Shown here piece after piece: positions 1 through 12,505 of a DNA stretch of 64,000 nt (positions are counted from its first letter, which is position 1; each line of letters opens with the position of its first letter). The stretch covers positions 1,054,001-1,118,000 of the forward strand of contig JAGFBZ010000011.1 of the NCBI GenBank assembly GCA_018398805.1, given 5' to 3'. The notes under the pieces are model-generated. The model was not told where the DNA came from. It did not search any database and saw nothing but the letters and a program-made list of their open reading frames with translations. Source of the stretch: Hirundichthys speculiger. Lineage: Eukaryota > Chordata > Actinopteri > Beloniformes > Exocoetidae. The translations under genes and the position numbers were made by a program.

Positions 1-488
1 ATCATGTTTTTCTCTCCAACTTCATTTCATTTGTTAAAAGAAAAAAATCTAGGAATTTTAATAGACATTTTTGTAATCATGGCCTGCGAAACATTCTGCA
101 AGAAGTTAAGGCGGTAAAGCTTTCTCCACTCCGTGATGCCATACTTTCTCAGAGCACCTGCATTTAAAAGATGTTCTGGCGTTGAGGATAGCAAAAAATG
201 GAGCCTTTCAGCTCAAATTTTGTCTCATTTGTTCTGTAAATGCATTCCAAAGGGTGCAACTTCATTTTTTCACATCAAAATTCTCCACTGGGGACATGTG
301 AGCAGTGCAGGCTGTACCAGTACAGTCTGGTGCAGCACTGTAATGTGTGAGGAATGTGGTTTTGCATTGTCTTGTTCAAAAAAATGTACTGAACTTCGAG
401 ACTGCATGCAGTCTTTAAGACAGCACGTGTTAATTTTAATGACTATAACATCAAAATCTCTGGTAACATCTTACTCCACCCATTAAAT

Positions 489-894
489 AAACAAAAAATA
501 AATAAATAAATAACTCACACAGCGGGCTTGGTACGTGGGAATCACCTGTCATGATAAATCCATATTTCAAGTAGGACTCCTGGTATTGTCTGTTAAAAGC
601 TTTCTTTTTCTCTGAAGTCGTAGGTTCTTCTTTCTCTTCACTGTGCATTTTCTCCTTCACAAGGAAACTTTCCAAAGACGTCTGTTTCTTACTCATTTTT
701 CTTGCTTGGTTAAATTTTGACACTCAAGTAATCGAGATGTAACTGAGAGAATCTGGGCATTTTTCTTTTTTTTTTTTTTTCAAAATAAAAGCTTGTTGTA
801 CAAAAAAAATGAAACTTAAATAGCTAATTTTTTCTTGTGTGGCCTGGGACCATGGCCCGGTACCGGTCCGCGGCTAAGAGGTTGGGGACCACTG
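489..894 (-). mobile_element. hAT transposon relic (ZBED5-like N-terminus and one end)
   Basis: The minus strand starts at 894 with CAGTGGTCCCCAACC, a typical hAT terminal sequence. From 723 an open frame begins MSKFNQARKMSKKQTSLESF and contains YQESYLKYGFIMTGD and SPLC. This resembles the N-terminus of ZBED5/SCAND3-type hAT transposases before the BED-like Cys motif. Similarity stops at SPLC, beside a donor-like GTGAGT and an A/T-rich simple repeat. The rest of the transposase is not recognised at 1-488. Confidence 0.6.
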
Positions 895-1343
895 CTTTAA
901 AATGTACTTTTCTGCATTAATGCTGCAGTCACAGAAGTGCAGAGAGTGCTCATACAACCCCATACATCCCAGAGTCTGGCTTTTGGACTTGTTGCTCATA
1001 ACAAGTGCATATGTCACCTATTTCTTCAAAAAAAAAAAAAAGGATGGGATATTAATTCGTGTGACTTCATCACACATTTATACTCTGTGATGGTCCATTC
1101 TAAATGCCTCAGAGTCCAGAGATGTCAACCCTCTGGTGGAGTTTAACACAGGGCTTCTTCTTGCACCGTGGACCTTTCGATTAGCATTTCTGAATGTGCC
1201 TCCATATGGTAGTGCTTGATAAAGGTTTTCCAAAGTAGTCCCTTACACACGTGGTTATATCGGTTATCAACGACTGGCGGTTCTTGACGAGGTGCCGTCT
1301 GAGGGACTGGAAGTCACGGGTGTCCAGCTTCGCCTTGCGTCTC

Positions 1344-1672
1344 TGAATCTGAATCAGAATCAGAATCGTTTTTAATCACCAAGTACGTTCGCACATACAA
1401 GGAATTTTGTTCGGGCAGGTGGTAACACTCTCAGAATAAGAAGAAAAACAGGATATCTACATCTATATACAAAAGTAAAAAACTAAGTTAAAAAATAGAA
1501 TAAAATAAAATAAATAAGCAAGTAAGTAAAATAGTATGTACAAGGGTGGTGCAAAGTACGCAAGATAGTATAAATGATAGTGGTTTATGGTTAGTGCAAA
1601 TGATTGGTTGATACCATTTATGGACTGTTCATTAAAGTGATGGCAGTGGGGTAGAAGCTGTAAAAGCTCTGC
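1344..1672. repeat. Dispersed repeat of teleost type
   Basis: Begins with GAATC/GAATCAGAATCAG and a stretch like AATCACCAAGTACGTTC...CACATACAAGGAATTT, and ends with a GATGGCAGTGGGGTAGAAGCTG block. I recall this arrangement as a very common fish repeat. The class (LINE tail or SINE) is uncertain. Confidence 0.5.
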
Positions 1673-2160
1673 CTTTTGCTTCGTGAAATTCTTCCAGATT
1701 CCTTGAGTTAATGAACATTATTGTAGACTGTAAAAGAAATCTGCAAATCCTTTAATTAAAAAAAAAACATTTAAAAGACATGATCCTCTGTCATCTTTGA
1801 GTCTTTCATGGATATTACTTTTAAACCAAATCATTATTACAATCACCTGTTATTTAATGGCTTTTTTTTTATCACCTCTTTTCTTCCTCTTGCACTAAAT
1901 TGCTGCCTACCAGCCCTTTGTGGAGTATGCTGAAGGGTTGAGATGCCAAAAAATATGTATAATAATTAATGGGTTTTGTTTTATTTGAGTTTTCCATATT
2001 GTGCCAGCTTTGTCTGATTTAGGCTTGTAACTTCTTCAGCATGGCAATGCAGAGTATATTTGTACAGTTAACAAAATGAGCCTAAGCATTGAGAGTGTGG
2101 ATATAAAAATGTGTGCCCCAGGAGTGTCATTTAGTCTTTAGCCACAATAAAAGCATGGCT
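1673..2160. other. Intergenic, no feature seen
   Basis: AT-rich DNA with short A/T runs. No ORF or recognisable repeat. Confidence 0.6.
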
Positions 2161-2985
2161 CGATGGACTGTAATATCAGCTGGTTGGTTCTCCAATTTGA
2201 TGCAAAAGGAAATATCCCAACAACTACTGGATGGATTGCCGTGAAAAGTGATACAGACATCTGTGGTCCACAGAGCACGAATCCTAATGATGCTTTCCAT
2301 CCTGCTAATTTATGCTTCCACCCATCCTCGCCCCTCCATCTTCCCGCTGTGGCAGGGAAACCAATCTCCCGCTACCATCATGAAGAATGTCCCAGTCCTT
2401 TAAATTTGTCTTGGAGAGAGAGGAGCTCAGAGGGAGGATTCACAGGTGTGTGGTATGCAGAGATTTTTCTACATTTGCTTACTGGATAGCAATACCCTCG
2501 AGACAGGAAGCTGCTAAGCATAATTATTCAGTTTGTACTTTTTTAATTTTCCAAATCAATACACTACACTCGAAGCTTCCAGCTATTAGTCTTTTAATAT
2601 GAGTCTGGACCTAAATCAGCCTGAACATATCTGTGATCTCTCACAAACAAACAGAATATTTGCAGCTGTAAGTCACTGCAAGTAAGTCAGCATCTAAGTC
2701 TATGATGTTGACACACATGCTATCAAAAGTATCAGGTGTTTCCTGCAGTTGCTGTTCCCTATTTGTGCACAGCCAATTTGAGACACTGTTCATCACAGTT
2801 GCTGTCTCTTCAAAATGATGCCAGCAGCAGTGAGAAAGTCCCTTATGGTAAATACGATTCTTCCATCCTCACGTCTCTTCCCATTATCTCACTTTCTGTT
2901 ATCCCCAAGGAGCAAAGGCAGCAAAGTGTAGCAATCACATTACCTTTCCTCTAGTGCCACCATGATGTCAATATTTAAAACTGTT
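2161..2985. repeat. Broken dispersed repeat (two pieces)
   Basis: 2190-2300 (CAACTACTGGATGGATTGCC and a following GATACAGACAT...GGTCC...GAATCCTAATGA block) and 2945-2975 (CCTCTAGTGCCACCATGATG) look like two parts of one common teleost repeat, separated by about 650 bp of other DNA. The 108-aa open frame over the first part has no protein identity. Confidence 0.4.
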
Positions 2986-3439
2986 GAAAGCTTTGGTTTA
3001 TGACCAAACACCTGCACAGCTAATGGAATTTCCATCAGCCTCAGCTGCACGTTCTGCTGAGACTAATTTACTTCCTTGGCATACTAACAAGCTGGGTAAA
3101 AATGCTCACTATTTAGACAAGTTAAAGTGGAAAATAAACAAAAAAAAGACAAATACTGTCATTAAGGGTAATGCATATTAACAGGATGTGCTCTATACTC
3201 ACATCTGAGTACGCATGACCACACAGATGTGAGGAGATGTGACTGAAAGAGACCTAAAAGAGAGATAGATCTTGCAAACTGTATTTACCATCTTTATGAG
3301 GGGCAGAGCTAAAGTCTTCTCTCAAGAGGCAGAGTACTGTTTAATGGGCCTTATTATAAAGTCCCTCTAAAATGTACAATTAGACAAAAATCTGCCCAAA
3401 ACCATCCTCAATGGGAAGAAATATTTTAGTTTAGTTTTT
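2986..3439. other. Intergenic, no feature seen
   Basis: Unique-looking AT-rich DNA. Short open frames show no family resemblance. Confidence 0.5.
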
Positions 3440-3670
3440 GTAACACCATCTCTTTATTAACTTTATCTAAGTTCGAGTCGCTGTGGCAGCAGCCTAAGCA
3501 GAGGCCCAGACCTGCGTCTCCCCAGCAACCTCTTCCAACACGGCCGGGAAATACCAAGGTGCTCCTAGGCCTGCCGGGAGATGTAATCTCTCCAGCGTAC
3601 ACTGGATCTGCCCCAGGGACCTCCTCCAGGTTCAAATATATCCCCATGGAGGTATTCAGAGGGAGGTGTT
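3440..3670 (-). repeat. LINE 3'-end fragment
   Basis: On the minus strand a block reading GGAGGAGGTCCCTGGGGCAG, then ACGCTGGAGAGATTACATCTC, then a GCTGCTGCCACAGCGACTCG-like tail follows the familiar pattern of a fish LINE end (..AGACCCAGGACACGCTGGAG..CTGCTGCCCCCGCGACCCG..). It is diverged and flanked by short A-rich DNA. Confidence 0.55.
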
Positions 3671-3944
3671 TTTACACTAAAATAACACAATAAAGTTCAA
3701 AACAAAATTTAATAACGAAATAAAAAGGTATACCTTTAACAATAATGAATGATACCTTTAACAATAATTTTCAGTGTATCAAGTGTATTCTTTTTTTATT
3801 AAAAAGTTTGAATTTGATGCCAGCAACACCCTCAAAAAATTTGAGAGAGACACATGTTTGCCACAGTGTTACTCACACTTTTATTTATAACAGTTTGGAA
3901 ACTAAGAATTATTTTTCTTTTTTTCTTCTCTCTCTCTGTCTTTT

Positions 3945-5000
3945 TTTTTATTGAAAAAGGCTTCTGTGTCCATTCTTGCTGAAAACAAGATTTCAGCTGC
4001 TCAGCAGCCTGTGGTTGTCGTCTGATTCTCCTCGTCATGAAATGCCGCACGTTTTCAGCAGCAGATAGATCCGGACTGCAGGCCAGCACACAGACGCTGC
4101 ATCGACGAGGTCACATTGTTGTAAATCCCGCTGAATGAATTCTGGCATTGTCCTGCAGGAACAACCGTGGACTGCCTGGGAAAAGATGTCACCTTGACGG
4201 TCACATATGGAGCATTTCAGTCAGGTTGTAGTTTGGACTTTGGACCACTGCGACAACTTTCTTTTCTTTTTTAACCAGTCTCTTGTAGTTTTAATTGTGT
4301 GTCTGGGATCACTGTCCCATTGCATGGGCCAGTTTTGACAAAGCTTGGCCTCAAATATGACTCTAGAATACTTCGTGGTGCCCAGGTCAGCCCTGCACCA
4401 CCGTGCCTGGAACATGGAAATGAGATGCTTGTGCTGATGTGTTGTATTTCATTTTTAGCACTGTGTATTGTGTCCAGCTTGGTCGTGTCTTTCCAAAGGA
4501 CGTTGTTCCAGAAGTCATGGGATTTGTTCAGATGCAACTTTGCAAACCTAAACATGTCGTCATGTTCCGTTTAGAGAGAAGGAACATTCTTTTTGCAGCC
4601 CTTCCAAATAAACTACACTTGTCTTTTTCCTCATTGTGCAGTCATGAACATTAATATTAAACATGCTAACTGAGGCTTGTTGCATCTGGGATGTAACACT
4701 TTGGATCCTTTGTGATTTCTTTGAACATTGCATGGTTTGACCTTCGGGTGAGTTTGCTGGGACACCCACTCGCAGGCAGCTCTCTTCACTGTATTATACT
4801 TGTGAATAATCTTCCTTTCTGTATGATGGCATCCAGCTTGTTTGGAAACGGCCTTTTAACCCTTCCCAGATTGATGAGCTGGAACGTTGCATCTCTAAGA
4901 TCATCACTGACATCTTCCGTGTTTAAACAAACCTTAATGCATCTGACCAACAAGCTGCCAAATCCCCTATTTTCATCGAGGTCTGCACACTTGCTGCTGA
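3945..5000 (-). pseudogene. Tc1/mariner transposase relic
   Basis: Reading the minus strand in order: DDLRDATFQLINLG near 4900 (N-terminal helix-turn-helix region), REVTK-like text near 4720, LLSKRN near 4575, RFAKLHLNKSHDFWNNVLWK (4549-4490), HGGAGL (4400s), NWPMQWDSDPRHT with DWLKKK (4340-4260), and CSPDLSAAENVRHFMTRRIR (from about 4080) with EQLKSCFQQEW. These fall on the Tc1 family pattern in the right order but in different frames, so several frameshifts and stops have destroyed it. DSDPRHT stands where the family's second catalytic Asp region lies. Confidence 0.8.
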
Positions 5001-6920
5001 TCCACTACAGTAATTAAGTGCATTTGATTAGCAGCACTTGGCTGTTACTTGGAGCAGTAAAGGTGTACTTGGTTTTCTCACGCGCTGCTTCTGCTTTTTG
5101 GCTCTGTCTTGTGCCATGTTTCAGTGCTCATCTGAGGTTGTATCTGCGCACAAGATTATTTTTTTCGTGTTCTGATGGAAGAAATCTTAGAATTCAAAGA
5201 GGGTGTAATTTCTTTTTCACATGACTGGATGTCTATATTGAACGTGTGCTCAGTCTTTGGTCTATTTAGGAAACATAAATATGGGAAAAGGAAAACTTCT
5301 AAAGCTGAGACTCTTCATAGTATCTCACTGACAAAGCCAAGAGAAGTTTATGTACTTACTCAAGCATGAAAGCAGTTTAAAGTGCCTTACATAACGCAGA
5401 GATGAATCAAATGCATCACTCGTTTGAGATAACATGCAGGTAAAAACAACGAAGTCTGTCTTTGTATCAAAAATCCCTCGAATTGAAATAAACAGTACAA
5501 ATATACAACACTGTTTGGCATGACTCACGGCTTGGAGGCTCACTGCATTAAAAAAAAGTGTCCTTGTGGCATCATAACAGGTAACAAAGCTTAGATGAAT
5601 ACATTTTTGGAATAATCTTGTGATGTATGATTCCCTTTATACTCGCTGTGAGTGACATCGTGTTTCCAATAAATTTCCATGTAACAGAAAACTTTTTTAA
5701 AAAAAAAGAAGAGTGAGAGGGAAAAATTGGAAACTGGATGGTCTCCAAGGTTTAGTGTTATTCAGTGGAGTTTATTTTTCAGCTGTGTTTTCACCCCACA
5801 GCGAAGCAAAGTCCAAAAATACAAACAAAGCTGGAGATGGAGGTTAATTAAGGCGCAGAGATCCAATTGGCCACCCTATCGTTTTTCCGATGGAGCTGGC
5901 TAACCACTGCTTTGGGTTATTATAGATTTATCCATCTCTGCTTCCTCTTCACCTCTTCACACATCACAGACTCTTGCTAAATGCTTCCCTTTGGGAATGA
6001 ATGGAGGAAGGTTGATAAATGGCGCTCATGTACAAGAGGCTCTTTAATGATCTCTATCTACACAAGACCAGTGGGAGTCACTGGATCACGTCCAGTGGTT
6101 TTCCGCCATTATGTTTATGTCAATAATGTTGTTTATTATTTTCATATTTTTATGTTGGGTCTTCTAAATCACATAATTTAATTGCTATTAAATATCTTGG
6201 GTTCAGCTGAGACATGAAAAAGAAAAGCCGCCCATTAAAAACATGAGGCTGCTTCCGAAACATAACTAATGACTGAAACAGCAGCTTAATTCAATGAGGC
6301 ATCTGCTGAGATATCAGAAATCACATAAAAGTTTAAAGTTACAGTTTTTCTGTATTAGCAAATAGGTATTTGTAACATTAAAGGTCAGTTTATATCAGGA
6401 AATTCTCCCTCGAATTAACTTCAATCAACTCAGCTAAGCTTACTCCAAACCAACAGAAAATTGACGTTGCATTATTTATGATAGTTCATGTGTGAACACA
6501 CCAAATTAAGTCACAGATTATTATCATATTACTTCTTTTTTTTTGCTTGTTTTTGAACTCTTGAGGAGTGATTTCTTTTTTTCTGCAACCAGTCTGCATA
6601 TCATGTATCGCTGAATATTTTACACACAAATATGCCCAAAGCTTTCTGCTGTGCGTATGCAACAACACAAGACTGGGTGACACTAGATCCCATTCAGACC
6701 AAAGAGATCCACAAATGTTGATATTTCCACGGCACTCCACTCCGTCTTCAGACACTTGACACAAATGAACAGCTCCTACATCAGCGTGTTGTTGACTGAT
6801 CTCAGCTCAGCAGGCTGCACTTCCACCCACATTAAAAGCTTGATTTTTACACTCGGTAATTGGAATTCCTCATGAACGGGCCCCAGATGTTTTTGTACTA
6901 AAGACACTTCCTCCTCTCTA
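5001..6920. other. Intergenic; outer part of Tc1 relic, then unique DNA
   Basis: 5001-5160 is probably the non-coding end of the Tc1 relic. The rest has no gene. 5770-5960 has balanced composition and homeobox-like TTAATTAA and CCAATTGG cores; it looks less decayed than its surroundings but can only be tested by alignment. Confidence 0.4.
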
Positions 6921-6921
6921 A

Positions 6922-6972
6922 CCAGCAACAGAGTCCTTCAGGGGTCGTGTGCTCAGCCCTCTCCTGTTCACC
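6922..6972 (+). pseudogene. LINE reverse-transcriptase fragment
   Basis: About 50 bp translating to GRVLSPLLFTVD matches the PQGxVLSPLLFxxY block of LINE reverse transcriptases. Too short to assign a clade. Confidence 0.5.
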
Positions 6973-6984
6973 GTAGACTCATAA

Positions 6985-7155
6985 GACACTGAACCCTAAC
7001 TTGCCCCCAGTGGGTTGGCAGCACCTTGCATGGCAGCAGCCCCCCATTGGTGTGTGAATGTATGTATGAATGGGTGAATGAGAGGCCATTGTAAACTGCT
7101 TTGAGGGCACCTTGGTGTGGAAAAGCGGTATATAAGTGCAGTCCATTTACCCAAC
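6985..7155. repeat. SINE-like dispersed repeat
   Basis: Contains TTGGTGTGTGAATG, GAATGGGTGAATG, TGTAAACTGCTTTGAGG and AAAAGCGGTATATAAGTGC followed by AGTCCATTTACC, the tail of a repeat I recall as ubiquitous in fish. Confidence 0.65.
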
Positions 7156-7433
7156 CGTGGAGCGAACTCTCATCTGAAATTTCCATCAGTGTCTCCATCA
7201 TCAGTCAGATTAAAAACAATGGGAAAATCAACTGTCTTTCAGTGTGTAGTAGGAACCTACTACTTAACTAAACCAAAGAGTAAAAGGAGGAATCAGGAGG
7301 AGATAAAGGGGCTCGGAAGGGTAGTTTTAGATTTGTAGAAATCAATGTAAAAGACAATCATGATTCTCCTTTTTTTTTTTTAAAAGAAAAAAAAAACAGG
7401 ATTTCCTCCAAACCACATAATTTGGCTAGAAAG

Positions 7434-8184
7434 TAGAGGTCTTCGGAACAACCCGAAAACCCAAGGTTCCGACCCAACCTGAATCAGGTCTTGGGTCCAT
7501 TCACAAAACGTGACTCCGGGTTCGGGTCGGAATTGGTAGTCTTGAGTCCAGTCGGTGCTCTCTGACAGGCTGGGTCCGCGTTTACCCGAGAGAGATAAAG
7601 GCCATCCAATAGGCAGCGAAATGTCAGATGACAGGTCAAGCAAAAGTAAACAAACAAACAGTAGTTTGGTTGTCATAAAACAATCGTGTTTGTAGCGTGT
7701 TATTACCGGTTGGCCTGGCAGCTGTAAAGCACAACGGATCGCCAACATAACACTGGATGAGAGAATATGTTCCCGACACGTCCTGACCGGTGTGGGCTAT
7801 TAGCGTTAGCAGTTGCTACAAATAGCATCTGTATCCACAGAGAAAATAACGACATGGATTTATTGTTGTTTACATCAGGTAGCCTATGTAGCAACTGAAC
7901 CAGGTAGAAGAAGACAACTTTAGGTAAGAAAATCAAGTTTTATTCAACGCTAGACAACTTTTTACGTGAGCAACTATGTATTGTCTCGGTTCTTTTCGGG
8001 TATCTCGGTTCGGTTCGTGGTCGGAAACTAAAGACTCGGGTCGGGTCGGTTCCGGGTCCAAACATTGAAAGTCCATTTGGGTTCGGAACCCGGACTTATG
8101 GAAATAGCTCCGGTCAGGTCGGTTTCGGGTCAAATTTTCACGGGTCTATTCGGGTCCATGAAAGTGAACCCGTGCAGACCTTTA
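7434..8184. mobile_element. Non-autonomous hAT element (751 bp)
   Basis: The left end TAGAGGTCTTCGGAACAACC is mirrored on the right by a block ending GTGCAGACCTTTA. 8-bp flanks CTAGAAAG (7426-7433) and ATAGAAAG (8185-8192) match at 7 of 8 positions, the duplication size of hAT elements. Inside are many CGGGT/ACCCG motifs in opposite orientations near the two ends. Open frames inside have no transposase similarity. Confidence 0.8.
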
Positions 8185-8192
8185 ATAGAAAG

Positions 8193-11100
8193 TTAAAAAA
8201 AAAAAACGTTTGCCTTAGACTGAGATGCGGCTTCTTCTGATGAAAGCCCAGTTGATTTCTAAAGTTATATATTGGAAACAGAACAAGATGCAGGGAATAT
8301 TAACTTCTTAATATGTGAATGATGAATGATTTAAAACTACCCAGAACATCATCGGTAACTGTGTCGAGACATGCTGAGGTGTCTGTGCACAGCAAACAGG
8401 ACGATAAGGTCCACTTTGATGCACTTTCATTTTGAAACCTTAAACTTTTGTTACAGTTATGTCTGCCGTTTCAGCTTGTAAATGCAGCTGTTGTGATCTA
8501 ATGTGGGTAGACAAACACGCAAACATTTTCTGCCAGATTTGACCAGAACACGACAGAACGGCGAAGGATAAGAAAGGCTCAAATTTCTCTCTATTTTTTC
8601 CTCACTCACTCGACCGTTCTTCTGCTACTTTAGTGTTTCCTCTCCATTATGAAAATTACACCACCCCCACCACTTATCCCAGTCTCACCCACTGTTCCCC
8701 ATCCACTACTGGCTTTTCTCATAATTTCCCCTGTGATATGGCTGCTGTCAAGGGATGAAATGGCTTCCTTGACCAGAGCAGCGCCTGGCAGTTGTTTTAG
8801 TGTTCAGGTTTTAGCAGAGCAATAAAGCATCGTTGGCTAACCCCGACTGACAGAAAGCAATATCAAATTGGCCTGTCGCTCTTGTGCCAAATCGCTTGTT
8901 GCATTTCAATTAAGAGTTCTTCAGAAGTGAGAAGGGGATATATTTAATGTTAGAAAAGCTAGATACCGTTTAAATCCTTTACACATGCTTTAATAGTTCA
9001 TTTTGAGGGCTAACACCAGGCTTATAGCTCTCACCCCACCCAGAGATAAACACTCCGGGAGGTCACAGTTTCACTCCAAAACAAAGAAGTTATTTTACCA
9101 CTGAAAGAGCACAAACAAAAACAGGATCAAGCCTCACATTTCTGGTTGCTCCACAGACTGTTGGCTCTTCCCCTAAGTACCAGCAGACAGCAATAACTCA
9201 GCTGTGTGTCGTGCCAGGGCAAAATCTGTGCAGGACCATACTGGAACCTTCTTGCTTGGCCAGTCGGTCCACTAATGTTGGACAGAAACCTCAGCCAGAA
9301 ACGATCAGAATATGAATTATTTCTGTATAAAAGCAACTAACTTTTTAATCCAGTGTGGCGTTCGCCAAAAAGGTTTGTTGGAAATACTGACGAGGTAAAG
9401 CCGGTGCTGTCCTCTGTATCCACTGTCAAGTATTTTGTTATATTCTATAGTTTCCTTCTCAGTCTTGCATGTGCACTGTAAACACTTTGGGTTCCATTCG
9501 TGTTTAAAAAGTGTCATGTAAATAAAGCTGAGTTAATATAATCAAGAATGTTTGCATTCTCGTGGCGTCTGTATTTGTTTTCTTGTTTTCTTTTTCATTT
9601 CACTAGTGTCAAAGATCAAAAAAGACAATTCACAACGCTCTTCACGAGCTACAAGAGCAATTTGTTTCCAGATTTAAGGGCTAAAAACATGATTTATTTT
9701 TCACATCAGCAGCTTTCCTTCTCTCGATCCCTTTTCCCCTTTCACGCCGCCTCACTTTGCATTCTTTGTCTGTCTACTCGTGCTCTGAAACAGCTTTATC
9801 CTTTGTACCTTCTGTTCTATTGTGAAGCGACTGTGCCCTCATCAAAGAGAAGAAAAAGGGTGTGGAGAGGGTTCAGGGTTGCATGTGTGTGTGTGTGTGT
9901 GTGTGTTGTTCTCATCCTGGCACTGCAACGAGAGTATCTTATTGAGATCTCTTTGGTTTTGCCTCATGCAGTCAGTCTCGTTTATAATCATAATAAGTTG
10001 TATGCATGCAGCACTATTCTCAACAAAGTTATGAAAACTCGGCGACACAAGCAATAAAAACTAAACCTAAACAAATACCTGCAGTCAAAATGTAAACAAT
10101 AGAGCAACATGGGGGGGGTGCTGTTTGTTGCTTATAGACGTTACAGCTGCTATTAATTAACCACTGCTCATATTGATGTATTAATGCTTAACAGAGACAC
10201 TGAAGCATTTTGGAGCATCTTATACAACGACGGCATGAATGAAATATCAGTGTTCGGTGTGTAAGTGTCAGCAGCTTCTCTCTCGAACCGAGGCAGAGAT
10301 AAGATGGTGTCATTTGCAGTCAGTTGGCGATGCACAGATTAGTCTTTACGCTAACAGAAGCCCTGACAACGGCGGTTCGTCTTGTCACAGTGCAGCACTC
10401 TGCTGGGAAACCTCAGCATTAACCCAGACTGAGCACAACATCTTGTTTTATTGTGTGGTTCCTTGTTATTTGGATAATTTCAATTTATGACCACTGCAAG
10501 TGCTCTAATTCAGTCTGCAGACAAACCCACTCTCGCATCCACTCTCATCCCAAGAAATCACATACGTGATGGGAGGGGCTGCAGTGAGTAAGTCACAAGA
10601 GGCGGTTTTACTTTGGAAAATTCTATTAAACTCCCTTTTGAGACTGTTTCTTTCTTTTCTTTTTCTTTGTAGTATTTTGAATAATTTTGACAACACAGCT
10701 GAAGCATGACTCAAATCATGAGGAATCTCAAAAATGATTTTCACATTTTCACAGACAAACATGGCGATTTGTCTTAAAATAAACCCTTTCACAATGTTAA
10801 CTCTTCCAGTTGATAAAAGACACCTAAGAGGTCCCGAAAAAGAGAGGTTTTGTGACGAGCCGAGAGTGATGCCCGCTGTGCGCAGGAATGGCAGCGGGAG
10901 TGCAACAAAGATCCCAGACCTTCGAACATCTTTATCCTGTGTGGCGCTCCACACAATGAGGTTAAAATTCTCTGTAATGGAGCAGGATCTGTATGAATGA
11001 TTTACTGGGTTAGGGTCAGGGTTATCTCCTCTGCTTCACAAACAGGATGCCGTTCATCAGGTAGAAAATAATTGCCATTAGTTTTATATTTTCAAACAAT

Positions 11101-12420
11101 TTTTAGAATTAGTGAAATGTATGCAGAATCATAAATATCAATATAAAATACCAGCTTTAGTTCACAGGGTGTGAAGTTAGTTTGAGGTTCATGGACTCCA
11201 CACTGCATAAGATACTTCAGATATACTGACAATCTCTGTTTTGTTTGTGTTAACTTCTTTTTAAAATAGACCAGACAGCCAGTGGTGAATATTTAGATTG
11301 TAATTGCACAGCCTTATATAACTGATCAGCATCTTCCACAACTTCTGCATCTGTTTAACGGTGCTTGCCACACTTGGTCACATAGATTTAACTCTAGAAA
11401 TGCATATTGTTGCATCAAAGAATGTTGTTATCACTCTAGCAGCCAAGTATGTTGCTACCCCACCTAAGAAAACAAAGGCAGCAAAACACAAAAGAATATA
11501 AAACCCCATGGAGTAAGTTGCCCCATCATTCATGATTGTGTGCTTATGTTCATGTTTTTTTATTGCAGCCAAACAAAACATACAAACAGAAAACATACAG
11601 AGATACGCCGACAGAGTACATAGATGAAAAACAGTGGAAAACAGAAAACGAGGGAGGAACTGTCAGCTGAGTTCTGCAGATAACTGTATGGGGACTCAGT
11701 GGACAAATGTTTGTAGACATCATGAAAATGTATACAGTACATATACAGTATCTATGCATTCATACACATGTGCATATAGATGCATACACGTACTAATATA
11801 CATGAGAAAGGCATGGGATATCATTGGCCAGCAATGGCAGCACCACTCCCGCCGTCGGGCAGCTTCCACTAAATAAAAGAATCAGAAGAATGCAGAGAAG
11901 GAGAGAAGTAAAAAGAACAAAAGGAAATGGCGTGATGAACTTTTCTCAGCTGGTTTTCAGCCAATGTGATCAATAAATTGAACAGTGACTTACAAGCCAA
12001 GATTTTTCATGCACAAAAAAAATTTTTACTCGTGGAAGTAAACTCCCACCTTTCTGATTTTCCTTTTTGCCCTCCAGTGTCTTCCAGTAATAACCATAAC
12101 TTACAACCACTCTCAACAAGGGAGAACGGTCAGATTCAAAACACGTTGAGTCTGATAATTAATTCACAACACTTTTAATTATGAATTATGCTCTCATCCT
12201 CTTAATGAAGCTCATGCAAAGTCTACCACAGGTGCAGACCCATGTGAGTGTTGTGCACTCATAAACAGAAGTACCCTTTAACATTATCCAGGTTCTACAC
12301 AGCACTTTTCATTGTGTTTGTCATTAAAGTTCACACAAACTATCACACTACAGTGCTTCTATTATGTATTCACTCTACATACAGCAGCACTTTGATTTTT
12401 ACAATCATTCCCAGCGAGCA
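8193..12420. other. Intergenic, no gene seen
   Basis: 4.2 kb without a convincing exon. It holds a (TG)n tract. Long open frames at 9548-10057 (+) and 10505-10954 (-) lack any family resemblance. 8700-8935 has even composition and may be conserved non-coding DNA, but this is a guess. Confidence 0.5.
9884..9907. repeat. (TG)n microsatellite
   Basis: Twelve uninterrupted TG units. Confidence 0.97.
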
Positions 12421-12429
12421 CATGGGAGG

Positions 12430-12505
12430 TTCATGCGTGGTTTGACGGCCAAGGACCTTCTGGTTGCAAGACAACCGACTACACGCCGAGTCCCACCAGT
12501 TTGAG
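12430..12505 (-). repeat. tRNA-derived repeat fragment
   Basis: On the plus strand GGACCTTCTGGTTGCAAGAC followed by AACCGACTACACGCC resembles the reversed tRNA-like head found in many fish repeats (..GACCTTCTGGTTGCAAGAC..CTCTACC..). It is diverged and not a tRNA gene. Confidence 0.4.

Noticed and set aside
133..486. 117-codon open frame on the plus strand
   Set aside because: Lies next to the hAT relic but matches neither hAT transposase nor another family. Reading the opposite strand gave no continuation of the transposase.
9548..10057. 169-codon open frame on the plus strand
   Set aside because: Contains the (TG)n tract (VCVCVCVVL) and Phe/Leu-rich text. No family resemblance and no splice context.
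10505..10954. 149-codon open frame on the minus strand
   Set aside because: No recognisable domain, and a competing 88-codon frame lies on the other strand. Composition is unlike the true exons here.
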